Assembly: GCA_036564195.1 (NCBI GenBank) | Contig: DATCLA010000091.1 | Location: 1-20,150, forward strand | Direction of reading: 5' to 3' | Source: DATCLA01 sp036564195 | Lineage (GTDB): Bacteria > Bacillota > UBA4882 > UBA8346 | DNA length: 20,150 bases | Shown: positions 7,021 through 15,055 of the stretch, piece by piece | Numbering within the stretch: position 1 is the first letter of the stretch | Layout of the letters: every line of letters starts with the position of its first letter | Notes under the pieces: model-generated | Told to the model about the DNA's origin: nothing | The model's database searches: none | Seen by the model: only the letters and a program-made list of their open reading frames with translations | Program-made: the position numbers and the translations under genes

Positions 7021-9099
7021 GTGAAACGGATGAGACGGAAACTGATAATACTCATTACGCTCTTGCTCTTTGGGACGGTGGTAGTCTATGGCGCCACCTT
7101 ACCTCGGGATATGCAAAGAAAATTGGAAAATATACAGATGGCTTCCGCTGTCTATGACCGGAATAACCAGTTAATCGGAAATCTCTATTATTACCGCCGT
7201 ATTTGGGTTGATTTTGCTAAATTTCCCAAAACGTTACGTGATGCCGTAGTGGCAATTGAGGATGCCCGTTTTTATCAACATAACGGGATTGACCTGCGGG
7301 GTATGGCTCGGGCCTTCTATCATAATCTGGTTCCCGGCGGCGCGATGGAAGGTGGAAGCACCATCACACAGCAATTGGCCAAAATCTCATTGCTGAATTC
7401 CGAGCGGACTTTGGTCCGGAAGGTGCAGGATATTACCTTGGCAATGCAGATTGAGCAGACCTACACCAAAGATGAGATTCTGACCATGTATTTGAACAGT
7501 GTCTATCTGGCCCACGGCAATGTAGGAATGGAGGCAGCTTCCCGTTATTATTTCGGTAAAGCAGCCAGTCAGTTGCGGCTGGAGGAGGCGGCGCTGCTGG
7601 CGGGGCTTATCCGCAGCCCGGAGAGGTATTCACCGGTGAAGCATCCTGAGATCGCCAAAAAACGCCGTAATTTAGTCTTAAAGAAGATGCTGGAACAGCA
7701 GTATATTACCAGGGCTCAATATAATGCAGCAGTAGGCAGTGATATTCGGTTGGCCAAGTCTAATGACCTGGCAGCGGTGGGCGGGTACTTTCTGGACTAT
7801 GTCCGGGAGACTTTGCTTAAAGAAGGTTTTGATGAGACAGATTTACGTTTCGGCGGCTATAAGATTTATACCTCTTTGGATCTGAAACATCAAAAAGCAG
7901 CGGAGCGTACCATGCTACAGTTACCGAAAGTGGCGGGCGCCAAAACCCAGCCCGAAGGGGCGCTGGTCTCCCTGGATCCGAAGACCGGAGAGATTATAGC
8001 GATGGTGGGGGGACGCAGTTATGCTTCCAGTCAGTATAACCGGAGTACCAACTCCTACCGGCAGCCCGGTTCGGCGATTAAACCTTTTGTGTATGCTACC
8101 GCCCTGGAAAAGGGGTTTACCGCCGCTTCCGTATTCGAAGATAAACCTCTGACGATCCAGCTTGATAACGGTAAAACCTGGAGCCCCGAAAATAATGACC
8201 GGATTTACCGGGGCAGGATTACTTTACGGGAAGCTTTACGCAATTCTGTAAATACAGTTGCTGTTCAAGTGCTGCAGCAAATCGGAGTGGACGCAGTTGT
8301 GGAACAGTTGGAGCGGATGGGAGTTAACAGCCTGGTCAAAACTGGTCTTAACAATGACCTCAATCTGGCGCCGCTCTCCCTGGGAGGGTTGACCAAAGGG
8401 GTAACCCCCTTGAACTTGACTGCCGCTTATGTGCCGTTTGCTAATTTAGGGGTGTACATCAAACCGGTAGCGGTAAAAAAAGTCACTGACCGTCAAGGGA
8501 ATCTGGTAAAGCAGTTCAAAACAGTGAAACAGCCGGCGCTCTCGCCTCAGACCGCTTATATCATGACTGTTCTATTGGAAGATGCGGTGGAACGGGGGAC
8601 CGGACAACGGGCCCGGATCCCCGGGGTTCCGGTAGCGGGAAAAACCGGAACGACCAGCGACTATACTAATGCCTGGTTTGTCGGGTATACGCCGGATTTA
8701 GTAACTTCGGTCTGGATCGGTAATGACCGCCAGGACCAACCGATGCGTTCTTCGGCCGGAAATATCGGCAGTGCGGCTGCAGCCGGCCTATGGGGGAGCT
8801 ATATGAAGCAGGTTGTCGCCACTGGCAAACCGGGACAATTTAAAGAGCCGGACGGTATTGTCTGGGCTAATGTCAATCCCAATACAGGAAAAGCGGTACC
8901 GGGTTTCTTCAGCCGTAATGCTTATAAAGAAGTCTTTAATGAGAAAAATGTTCCTGAAAGCGGCGCTTATAAGATCTGGAAGTGGTTTTTACCCGGCCGG
9001 AAACCGAAGCAGGAAGCGACACCTTCGGGAGAAGAAGCAATGCCGGAGGCTGACACTGAGTATGGCCAATCCCAACAAAAGCAGGATGTAGCGGAATGA
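7021..9099 (+). CDS. Class A penicillin-binding protein (PBP1A family)
   Basis: This bifunctional enzyme polymerises lipid II glycan strands and cross-links the peptides outside the cytoplasmic membrane. A short basic N-terminus and one membrane helix (about 8-25) anchor it. The GT51 glycosyltransferase domain (about 45-220) shows E80-D81 in EDARFYQH and GGSTITQQ (111-118). The transpeptidase domain has SAIK with catalytic Ser351 and Lys354, SVN (409-411) and KTGT (541-544). The 692-residue length is compact for the family, and the tail after about 665 is acidic and Gln-rich. The GTG start follows GGAG by seven bases; an ATG three codons later is the alternative. The stop overlaps the next gene by four bases (ATGA), so the two are translationally coupled. 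Confidence 0.96.
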   Translation: MKRMRRKLIILITLLLFGTVVVYGATLPRDMQRKLENIQMASAVYDRNNQLIGNLYYYRRIWVDFAKFPKTLRDAVVAIEDARFYQHNGIDLRGMARAFYHNLVPGGAMEGGSTITQQLAKISLLNSERTLVRKVQDITLAMQIEQTYTKDEILTMYLNSVYLAHGNVGMEAASRYYFGKAASQLRLEEAALLAGLIRSPERYSPVKHPEIAKKRRNLVLKKMLEQQYITRAQYNAAVGSDIRLAKSNDLAAVGGYFLDYVRETLLKEGFDETDLRFGGYKIYTSLDLKHQKAAERTMLQLPKVAGAKTQPEGALVSLDPKTGEIIAMVGGRSYASSQYNRSTNSYRQPGSAIKPFVYATALEKGFTAASVFEDKPLTIQLDNGKTWSPENNDRIYRGRITLREALRNSVNTVAVQVLQQIGVDAVVEQLERMGVNSLVKTGLNNDLNLAPLSLGGLTKGVTPLNLTAAYVPFANLGVYIKPVAVKKVTDRQGNLVKQFKTVKQPALSPQTAYIMTVLLEDAVERGTGQRARIPGVPVAGKTGTTSDYTNAWFVGYTPDLVTSVWIGNDRQDQPMRSSAGNIGSAAAAGLWGSYMKQVVATGKPGQFKEPDGIVWANVNPNTGKAVPGFFSRNAYKEVFNEKNVPESGAYKIWKWFLPGRKPKQEATPSGEEAMPEADTEYGQSQQKQDVAE

Positions 9100-9839
9100 A
9101 CGGCAGCGGACCAATGAAACCCATTCGTTTGGACCGGTGGTTGGCCAATATGGCTTGCGGTAGCCGCACTGCCGTAAAACGGTTGATTAAAACCGGGCAG
9201 GTCCTGGTAAACGGTATAGTCTGCCATGACCCCGGACGTCAAGTTCATCCTGGAGTCGACCGAGTCAGCTGTGACGGAATAACAATCAGCTATCAACCCT
9301 ATCTTTATCTGATGTTAAACAAACCGGCGGGAGTGGTTTCCGCCACTGAAGACCGGCGGGAACGGACCGTACTGGACCTGCTTGACGCTAAATATTTGAA
9401 TAAGGGATTATTTCCCGTCGGCCGGCTGGACAAAGATAGTGAGGGACTGTTACTGTTGACCAACCATGGTGAGTTGGCTCATCAATTATTGGCCCCGCAA
9501 AAGCATGTGGTTAAAAAGTATTTTGCCCGGGTTGCCGGGCGGGTGACTTCCGCCGATCAGCAAGCCTTCAGCGCTGGAATCATTCTGGAAGACGGCTATC
9601 GAACCCTTCCGGCGGAGCTGCAGATTTTAACTGTCGCGGCAGTTTCCGAAGTTACAGTAGCGCTGCACGAAGGAAAGTTCCATCAGATTAAGCGGATGTT
9701 TCAGGTGTTGGGTAAGCCTCTGCTTTACCTGCAACGTTTGGCCATGGGACCGTTGGTCCTGGACCAACGGTTACCTTTGGGTTCCTATCGCGAACTAAGT
9801 CAGGAAGAGATTGAGAGTTTACTGAGTATTAACCCCTAG
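9096..9839 (+). CDS. RsuA-family pseudouridine synthase
   Basis: It isomerises a uridine in ribosomal RNA to pseudouridine. The N-terminal S4 RNA-binding domain (about 7-60: IRLDRWLANM, then SRTAVKRLIKTGQVLVNG) precedes the catalytic domain, where GRLDKDSEGLLLLTN carries the catalytic Asp112. HQIKRMF and YLQRLAMGPL near the C-terminus are typical of the RsuA/RluB/RluE/RluF group. RsuA (16S rRNA) is more likely than RluB (23S), but the sequence does not settle the target. The gene overlaps the penicillin-binding protein by ATGA. A second in-frame ATG at 9114 fits the usual family start better (MKPIRLDRW), so the true start may be there. A terminator follows. Confidence 0.93.
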   Translation: MNGSGPMKPIRLDRWLANMACGSRTAVKRLIKTGQVLVNGIVCHDPGRQVHPGVDRVSCDGITISYQPYLYLMLNKPAGVVSATEDRRERTVLDLLDAKYLNKGLFPVGRLDKDSEGLLLLTNHGELAHQLLAPQKHVVKKYFARVAGRVTSADQQAFSAGIILEDGYRTLPAELQILTVAAVSEVTVALHEGKFHQIKRMFQVLGKPLLYLQRLAMGPLVLDQRLPLGSYRELSQEEIESLLSINP

Positions 9840-9873
9840 TCAAGCTGTTTACTAGAAATAGAACATCATTAAT

Positions 9874-9906
9874 GCTGTCTTTTGAAATAAAAGGGCAGCT
9901 TTTTTT
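9874..9906 (+). terminator. Terminator after the pseudouridine synthase gene
   Basis: GCTGTCTTTT pairs with AAAAGGGCAGC, with one G-T pair and small irregularities, and is followed by seven to eight T. It closes the PBP-pseudouridine synthase operon. Confidence 0.75.
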
Positions 9907-9991
9907 ATGTTAATTTACGGGCTGGAACTCCATTAAGACCGTTTTTAAGTAAGAAACTATTTTACTTTAAAAGTTTCAAAAGAGTTTATTA

Positions 9992-10024
9992 AATGACTGG
10001 AGTCAAATTTTGACTGCAGTCATT
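9992..10024. promoter_or_regulatory. Tandem dyad operator overlapping the -35 box
   Basis: Two 12-bp dyads, TGACTGGAGTCA (9994-10005) and TGACTGCAGTCA (10011-10022, a perfect palindrome), lie with centres 17 bp apart. Together they form a 33-bp near-perfect inverted repeat with 16-base arms and one mismatch. The second dyad covers the -35 hexamer of the following promoter and part of its spacer. This is the expected geometry for a repressor operator. The regulator is unknown and none is encoded nearby. Confidence 0.6.
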
Positions 10025-10038
10025 TTTCATGTTATAAT
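10010..10038 (+). promoter_or_regulatory. Strong sigma-A-like promoter for small outer-membrane protein
   Basis: TTGACT (10010-10015), a 17-base spacer and a perfect TATAAT (10033-10038) with TG one base upstream. The UTR to the GTG at 10122 would be about 75 bases. The CATGTTATAAT core is shared with the promoter at 1683-1711. Confidence 0.8.
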
Positions 10039-10121
10039 ATTACTCATAATGCAAAAGTTAATGATAAATGTAATTTGCAACCAAAGGTGTATTGCTGCGA
10101 ATTTGAAGGAGGAAGGATTTA

Positions 10122-10796
10122 GTGAGGAATTTAGTTGCATTATTAGTGCCGGTATTGTTATTTTTGATGGCTACCAGTACACAGGCAGCGGCAGTCGGTT
10201 ATCTGGATATTCTAGCCGGAGGTGTGGTTGAGCAGGAGGCCCAAGCGTCTGCTAACGGCCTGGATATTCTTAAAGATGGAGAGTACGGCCTGGATATTAC
10301 TTTAGTTTCTGCCGGAACGATGTTAAGCGATAGGATTAAAATTGGTGCTGAGTATGGTGGGGGTAGAATTAAGAAGATCCCAAGAGAAGCTGTTAGTCTC
10401 TGGAGCGTCAAAGTCGGTTATCGTTTGGTTGACAAACTAGCGTTTAAGCTGGATGCGATGGTCGCCCCGTTAATCATTGACACTGAAAACAGTATGCTAC
10501 GAACAACTTTGGGAGGTCTGGAAGCCATAGTCTATTTCAGCACCAAGCTGTTTTTTAACGTCTCCTATGTGCTGGGAAATGCTACATATGAACAGAATGG
10601 CCTCAATAAAGATCAAGCTGTCCCCATCAGTTTTTTCCGGACGAAACTCCACTACTTTTTAACTGAAAATTGGGGTGCGGTTGCCGGCTACAGCTGGTTA
10701 AAGTATGAGTTTAATGTGATCAATCCCGCCTTAGACCTGGGAAAAATGGAAGTCGGCTTTGGCGGTCCCACCCTGGGACTGATCTATAAGTTCTAA
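10122..10796 (+). CDS. Small outer-membrane beta-barrel-like protein
   Basis: The 224-residue product starts with a Sec signal peptide (hydrophobic residues 4-16, probable cleavage after TQA near residue 22). The mature part has alternating strands (KIGAEYGGG, WSVKVGYRL, FFNVSYVLG, WGAVAGYSWLKYEF) and ends LGLIYKF with a C-terminal Phe, as outer-membrane barrels do. The size would suit an 8- to 10-stranded barrel. The GTG start is supported by GGAGGAAGG upstream. The gene stands alone between terminators, behind a strong promoter with a likely operator, so it is probably a regulated surface protein. The family is not recognised. Confidence 0.75.
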   Translation: MRNLVALLVPVLLFLMATSTQAAAVGYLDILAGGVVEQEAQASANGLDILKDGEYGLDITLVSAGTMLSDRIKIGAEYGGGRIKKIPREAVSLWSVKVGYRLVDKLAFKLDAMVAPLIIDTENSMLRTTLGGLEAIVYFSTKLFFNVSYVLGNATYEQNGLNKDQAVPISFFRTKLHYFLTENWGAVAGYSWLKYEFNVINPALDLGKMEVGFGGPTLGLIYKF

Positions 10797-10819
10797 TAGA
10801 AATAGGTATAGCTAAAAAG

Positions 10820-10864
10820 ACGGTTGTTCTACCCCGGCGGGGTAGGATTAACCGTTTATTTTTC
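10820..10864 (+). terminator. Two-tier hairpin terminator
   Basis: An outer stem ACGGTT/AACCGT (10820-10825 with 10850-10855) encloses an inner CTACCCC/GGGGTAG stem and is followed by a T-rich run. Confidence 0.8.
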
Positions 10865-10901
10865 GACCGGGGCTTGCTATATTAGAAAAATTATGATATA
10901 G

Positions 10902-10967
10902 GTAAGACAGGCCGGCCCCCAATAACAGCCGGGTTATCTTACGCTCTGAGCCCGCCTAATGAAGCGG
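10902..10967 (+). promoter_or_regulatory. Structured leader before the HAD phosphatase gene
   Basis: GTAAGA (10902-10907) pairs with TCTTAC (10937-10942) and encloses a CCGG/CCGG inner helix. A second hairpin, CCGC/GCGG (10952-10955 with 10964-10967), follows directly. A weak promoter, TTGCTA-N17-TATAGG (10874-10902), could start the transcript just upstream. There is no T-run, so these are not terminators. No known riboswitch was recognised. Confidence 0.3.
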
Positions 10968-11027
10968 AGGTTAACATTTCATTGAACCCGGAGTAAGAAG
11001 ATAAGGATGAGACGGAGGAACAAAGGG

Positions 11028-11831
11028 ATGATTCGCTGTATCGCACTAGACTTGGATGACACCTTATTACGGTCGGATTTGACCATTGGGGCTCCGGACC
11101 GGGAGGCAATCAGGCAGGCGATGGCTAAAGGAATTAAGGTTCTGTTGGCTTCCGGTCGGATGGTACGATCGATGCGGCCTTATGCAGAACAATTAGGTCT
11201 GGATGTACCCTTAATTGCATATAATGGGGCAGTCATTCAGGAGGCGGTTTCCGGGGAGATCTTGTACCATGTGCCGGTCCCTGCTTCGGAAGCATTACGG
11301 CTGATACCGGTATTCCGCAATAAGCAAGTGCACTTAAACGTCTATGTCCATGATCAACTGTATATGGATGAACTGACAGTTTGGGGAGAGCAATATGCTG
11401 CTAATGCCGGAGTGGAACCGCAAATCAGGGATTTATGTCGGGTCGTGACCGACGGGGCGCCGGATAAATTATTGGCCGTTGGTGAGAGCGGGCAACTCGA
11501 TGCGGTTCAAGCCGAACTGAAAGCAGAATTTGGCCCGGCTTTACAGTTTGTCAAATCGAAGCCGATTTATTTGGAAATTCTGGCCCCCAGTGTCTCCAAA
11601 GGGCAGGCTTTAACTGTATTGGCACAGCATTGGGGTTTACAACCGGAACAGGTAATGGCGGTTGGTGACGCACCGAATGACCTGGCTATGATTCAATGGG
11701 CTGGGGTTGGTGTGGCGATTGGCAATGCGCGCGATGAAGTAAAACAAGCCGCTGATTTGGTGGTGGCCGACCATAATCATCATGGTGTGGCTGAAGCCAT
11801 TAACCGGGTAGTCTTAGGCCATTGCAGTTGA
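11028..11831 (+). CDS. Cof-type HAD-superfamily phosphatase
   Basis: A cytoplasmic Mg-dependent phosphatase of the HAD IIB (Cof/YbhA-like) type, usually acting on sugar phosphates, nucleotides or cofactor precursors. Motif I is DLDDTLL (nucleophile Asp8, Asp10), motif II lies in LLASGR, the cap domain spans about residues 85-185, the motif III lysine is probably in SKGQAL, and motif IV is GDAPNDLAMI. I chose the ATG at 11028 because MIRCIALDLD is the usual family start and GGAGG lies nine bases upstream; an in-frame ATG at 11007 would add seven residues but has only AAGG adjacent. The specific substrate cannot be told from sequence. It is probably transcribed alone, with no terminator seen downstream. 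Confidence 0.92.
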   Translation: MIRCIALDLDDTLLRSDLTIGAPDREAIRQAMAKGIKVLLASGRMVRSMRPYAEQLGLDVPLIAYNGAVIQEAVSGEILYHVPVPASEALRLIPVFRNKQVHLNVYVHDQLYMDELTVWGEQYAANAGVEPQIRDLCRVVTDGAPDKLLAVGESGQLDAVQAELKAEFGPALQFVKSKPIYLEILAPSVSKGQALTVLAQHWGLQPEQVMAVGDAPNDLAMIQWAGVGVAIGNARDEVKQAADLVVADHNHHGVAEAINRVVLGHCS

Positions 11832-12078
11832 GCCGTTAAAGTGGGTCTAAAAAGCAATAATCCGTCAGGTGTCTTTGTAATTACCAATAATAAGGCAGGA
11901 AAAATAGAAAAAATGTCGAATATAGTAAAATAAATCAAGTGACTAGCTACTTGAATCAATATTTAGATGATTATACCTGACAAAGCAAGTGTTTTTTAAT
12001 TTCAGCTAAATCTAGTTAAATCCTATATAGTAGATGAATAAGTTTTATTAAATAAACCCAAAATAAGGAGGCTTATTG
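11832..12078. other. AT-rich intergenic region with one imperfect palindrome
   Basis: A 20-bp imperfect palindrome (11935-11954, TCAAGT...ACTTGA around CTAG) is the only structure seen. The promoter of the ABC ATPase gene should lie in the AT-rich 3' half, but no hexamer pair is clear. AAGGAGG at 12065-12071 is the downstream ribosome binding site. Confidence 0.3.
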
Positions 12079-13179
12079 ATGGCGAATGTAATTTTTGACC
12101 ACGTTTACAAAAGATTCCCTGGAAACGTGGTGGCAGTTAACGATGCTAACTTGGAGATTAAGGATAAGGAATTTATCGTTTTCGTAGGTCCCTCGGGTTG
12201 TGGCAAAACTACATCCTTACGAATGGTAGCCGGGCTGGAAGAAATCTCTGAGGGTACTATTTCAATCGGTGACAGGGTAGTGAACGATGTTCCGCCCAAA
12301 GACCGGGACATTGCAATGGTGTTCCAAAATTATGCGTTATATCCGCATATGGATGTCTATAATAACATGGCTTTTGGTTTAAAATTGCGGAAATTCCCGA
12401 AAAGTGAAATTGACCGCCGGGTTAAGGAAGCCGCAAAAATTTTGGGGATTGAGAAGTTTTTGGACCGGAAACCCAAAGCGCTTTCCGGCGGGCAAAGGCA
12501 ACGGGTTGCTTTAGGACGCGCTATTGTCCGTGAACCAAAAGTTTTCTTAATGGACGAACCCCTTTCCAACCTGGATGCGAAGTTACGGGTGCAAACCCGT
12601 TCGGAGATTAGTAAACTGCATAACCGGTTGCAAACTACGATTATCTACGTAACCCATGACCAGTTGGAAGCGATGACCATGGGTGACCGGATCGTGGTGA
12701 TGCGTGACGGTATTATCCAACAAGTCGGTGCTCCGTTGGAAATTTACGATAATCCCAATAATATTTTTGTGGCCGGATTCCTCGGCACCCCACCGATGAA
12801 CTTTATGGACGTGGTTATTAGAGAAGAAAAAGGAGCTTTGTTTGCAGATGGCGGCGGAGTATTTAAGGTTAAGATTCCGGAAGGCAAATTTAAAAACGTC
12901 CGGCGCTATCTTGATAAACAAGTAGTCTTAGGTATTCGTCCGGAATCGATTCTGGAAGCTGAAAATGTCCCCGGAGCCCAAAATCCCATTATCGCCATGG
13001 TAGATGTTTCCGAATTACTGGGCGCCCAAATTAACCTCTACATGTCGGTTGGTAATTATTCATTTGTTTCTGTGGTGGATGCCCATACCAAAGCCATTGA
13101 TGGGCAGGAACATGCAGTTGTCTTTGATTCGAATAAAATTCATCTTTTCGACAAGCAAACCGAAAAAGCAATTAACTGA
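12079..13179 (+). CDS. msmX: Sugar ABC transporter ATP-binding subunit, MsmX/UgpC/MalK family
   Basis: This is the cytoplasmic ATPase that drives import through CUT1-type sugar ABC permeases. It shows Walker A GPSGCGKTT (37-45), Q-loop FQNYALYPH, signature LSGGQRQRVALGRA, Walker B FLMDEPLSNLD, H-loop VTHDQ and a C-terminal TOBE/regulatory region (from about 235, with VLGIRPESI). The 366-residue length is normal for MsmX/MalK. The ATG at 12079 has AAGGAGG seven bases upstream; a TTG one codon earlier is unlikely. No permease or binding-protein genes are adjacent, which fits MsmX-type ATPases that are shared by several distant sugar transporters. UgpC is the other common name for such proteins. 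A strong terminator follows. Confidence 0.95.
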   Translation: MANVIFDHVYKRFPGNVVAVNDANLEIKDKEFIVFVGPSGCGKTTSLRMVAGLEEISEGTISIGDRVVNDVPPKDRDIAMVFQNYALYPHMDVYNNMAFGLKLRKFPKSEIDRRVKEAAKILGIEKFLDRKPKALSGGQRQRVALGRAIVREPKVFLMDEPLSNLDAKLRVQTRSEISKLHNRLQTTIIYVTHDQLEAMTMGDRIVVMRDGIIQQVGAPLEIYDNPNNIFVAGFLGTPPMNFMDVVIREEKGALFADGGGVFKVKIPEGKFKNVRRYLDKQVVLGIRPESILEAENVPGAQNPIIAMVDVSELLGAQINLYMSVGNYSFVSVVDAHTKAIDGQEHAVVFDSNKIHLFDKQTEKAIN

Positions 13180-13191
13180 CAGCTCTCAGCA

Positions 13192-13215
13192 AAGCCCCGT
13201 AATGGGGCTTTTTTT
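13192..13215 (+). terminator. Terminator of the ABC ATPase gene
   Basis: AAGCCCC (13192-13198), a five-base loop and GGGGCTT (13204-13210), followed by a run of T. Confidence 0.9.
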
Positions 13216-13345
13216 ATGAAAATGCGAAAAACGGCAGATTTAGTTAATGATTTGGGCACCCGATCAAAGTAAAGTTTTTCTGGTATACGATTCGGTAATA
13301 AGGTAAAATTAGGTTATTATGATAATTATCGGCTGGGAGGAGCAA

Positions 13346-14317
13346 ATGGACAGGTATTGTATTGGGGTGGACTTAGGCGGGACCAAAATTGCTACGGTCT
13401 TGTCCGATCTGCAAGGGCGGATTATTAGCGCCGATCGGCGTCCTACTAATGCTGCCGCCGGCACGGCAAAGGTTCTGGAGCAGATCTTTACCAGTATTCG
13501 CCAAGTAATGCGAGGGGTAGACCCTGAGGGCATCTTGGGAATCGGAGTGGTATCACCGGGTCCGGTTGATCGTGAAAAAGGAATTATCGTGGATGCTCCC
13601 AACTTAGGGTGGGAAAACATCCCAATTGGTAAAATAATTCAGGAACAGTTTCAGACTCCCTGTGCCCTGGAAAATGACGCTACTGCAGCAGCTCTGGGAG
13701 AATGGGTTTTTGGCGCGGGAAGAAACTTAAATGATTTGATCTATATTACAGTCAGTACCGGTATCGGCGGTGGGATAATTTGTAACGGGCAGATTTTACA
13801 TGGTAGAGATGGTGCAGCGGGAGAAATCGGACATATGGTTGTAGACGTGACGGGGCCGCCTTGTAACTGTGGAAAAAAAGGCTGTCTGGAGGCGATCTCC
13901 TCCGGGACTGCAATTGCCGCCGCTGCCCGGCGGTTGGTTGGCGCCGGGCGTGACAGTTCCCTCATTATTAAATCTCAAAATAACCCGGATTTAATTACTG
14001 CCCAATTAGTAGCTGAAGCTGCGGCTGAAGGAGATCCCTTGGCGGTTGCGGTTTTAGAGCATGCCATTCATTTTTTGGGAATCGGGGTAGCCAATCTGAT
14101 TCAAATATTTAACCCGGAATTGATTATTATCGGCGGCGGGGTCTCTAAAATCGGAAAACCACTATTTGACGGGGTTTGGCAAGTTGTAGCCGCAAACACT
14201 TTTGCACATACTGTTAAAGACTTACTAATAGTCACTCCGGAATTAGGAGATAACTCAGGTACTATTGGAGCCGCTGCTGTGGCCATTCAAAATTTTGCAG
14301 CGCGCGGCAGAGCTTAA
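13346..14317 (+). CDS. glcK: ROK-family glucokinase
   Basis: It phosphorylates glucose with ATP in the cytoplasm to give glucose 6-phosphate. N-terminal VDLGGTK (Asp9) is the ATP-binding phosphate-1 motif. Sugar-binding and catalytic segments are seen in GVVSPGPVD, ENDATAAALGE and GEIGHM, and the ROK zinc motif CNCGKKGCLE is intact. The lack of a helix-turn-helix N-terminus separates it from ROK repressors. The ATG at 13346 is preferred because GGGAGGAG lies just upstream; an in-frame ATG at 13319 would add nine residues before the conserved start. Another ROK hexokinase specificity (fructose, mannose) is possible. The gene converges on yyaC, with a four-base overlap of the stop codons. Confidence 0.93.
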   Translation: MDRYCIGVDLGGTKIATVLSDLQGRIISADRRPTNAAAGTAKVLEQIFTSIRQVMRGVDPEGILGIGVVSPGPVDREKGIIVDAPNLGWENIPIGKIIQEQFQTPCALENDATAAALGEWVFGAGRNLNDLIYITVSTGIGGGIICNGQILHGRDGAAGEIGHMVVDVTGPPCNCGKKGCLEAISSGTAIAAAARRLVGAGRDSSLIIKSQNNPDLITAQLVAEAAAEGDPLAVAVLEHAIHFLGIGVANLIQIFNPELIIIGGGVSKIGKPLFDGVWQVVAANTFAHTVKDLLIVTPELGDNSGTIGAAAVAIQNFAARGRA

Positions 14318-14958
14318 GAATGTAACGGTTCCAGCGGAAAATCAGGGATAACCACCATTCCGTTTTGATGCTCCAAATTATTAATTATTGAGTAAATTCC
14401 ATCACTGATGATCTCCGCCATTTTCATTACCAGGCTAAGACGGGTGTTTTGTAAGACCATATATTCCATAAACCCCCCTACATTGACGATTCCGACAATT
14501 TGCAGATCGCCAATGGCAGGGAGGTTTTTATTTACTCCGGTACCGGGTTGCAGAGAACCTTCTTTAATACTGACATACCCGATGCTTTCGGAACGTCCCA
14601 GGCAGGCATCGATCGCTATGATAAACGGACTGTAGTGCTTTGTAAAAATTGTTTCAATGATATCGTGGAGATTAACGGCATGGACGGGATGGTCTAAAGT
14701 GCCATAGACATTATTGGCATTAAGGCCGAGGCTGATCAGTTTGGAACCAACAAGCGGTCCTAAGCTGTCACCGGTGGAACGGTCGGTACCGATACAAAGT
14801 ATAATTAACTCGCAAGATGGGTCATATAATTGAGAGAGGAGTAATTGAAAATTAGCTTTGAAAGTCTCCAAAGCTTTTGGTTGGTCGATATGGATCCGGA
14901 AATTGTAATTAACTAAATCAGAGTTTTCCGGCCTTTTTTTGGATAAAGAATTCCACAT
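14314..14958 (-). CDS. yyaC: YyaC-type sporulation protein (Gpr/HybD-like fold)
   Basis: YyaC proteins (DUF1256) are small sporulation proteins with a fold like spore protease Gpr and hydrogenase maturation proteases; the substrate is not established. CIGTDRSTGDSLGPLVG (about 53-69 from this start) carries the acidic residues of that fold, followed by GTLDHPVHAVNL, AIDACLG and GSLQPGTG, and the later GDLQIVGIVNVGGFMEY is also typical. The length of 214 residues is normal. I chose the ATG at 14958 because AAGGAG lies eight bases upstream; the ATG at 14964 is only one or two bases from it. This gene is the main evidence that the organism sporulates. Confidence 0.88.
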   Translation of the reverse strand: MWNSLSKKRPENSDLVNYNFRIHIDQPKALETFKANFQLLLSQLYDPSCELIILCIGTDRSTGDSLGPLVGSKLISLGLNANNVYGTLDHPVHAVNLHDIIETIFTKHYSPFIIAIDACLGRSESIGYVSIKEGSLQPGTGVNKNLPAIGDLQIVGIVNVGGFMEYMVLQNTRLSLVMKMAEIISDGIYSIINNLEHQNGMVVIPDFPLEPLHS

Positions 14959-14986
14959 AAACATTACTCCTTAAAAAAGATAGTTT

Positions 14987-15015
14987 ATTATATGATTTCC
15001 AGGTATTAAGTATGC
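14987..15015 (-). promoter_or_regulatory. Possible sporulation (sigma-E-like) promoter of yyaC
   Basis: Reading the minus strand, GCATACT (15015-15009), a 14-base spacer and CATATAAT (14994-14987) resemble the sigma-E pattern KMATATT-N14-CATACAnT. The embedded TATAAT also allows a sigma-A reading, but no good -35 lies 17 bases upstream of it. The position, about 30 bases before the start codon, is right. Confidence 0.35.
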
Positions 15016-15055
15016 ATTGGGTAATGGTATTTTATCAGCATTGGGAGGGGTTCGG

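Noticed and set aside
10010..10231. Plus-strand frame of 73 codons over the promoter of the small outer-membrane protein gene.
   Set aside because: It spans the promoter and ribosome binding site of a clear signal-peptide protein in another frame and has no ribosome binding site of its own.
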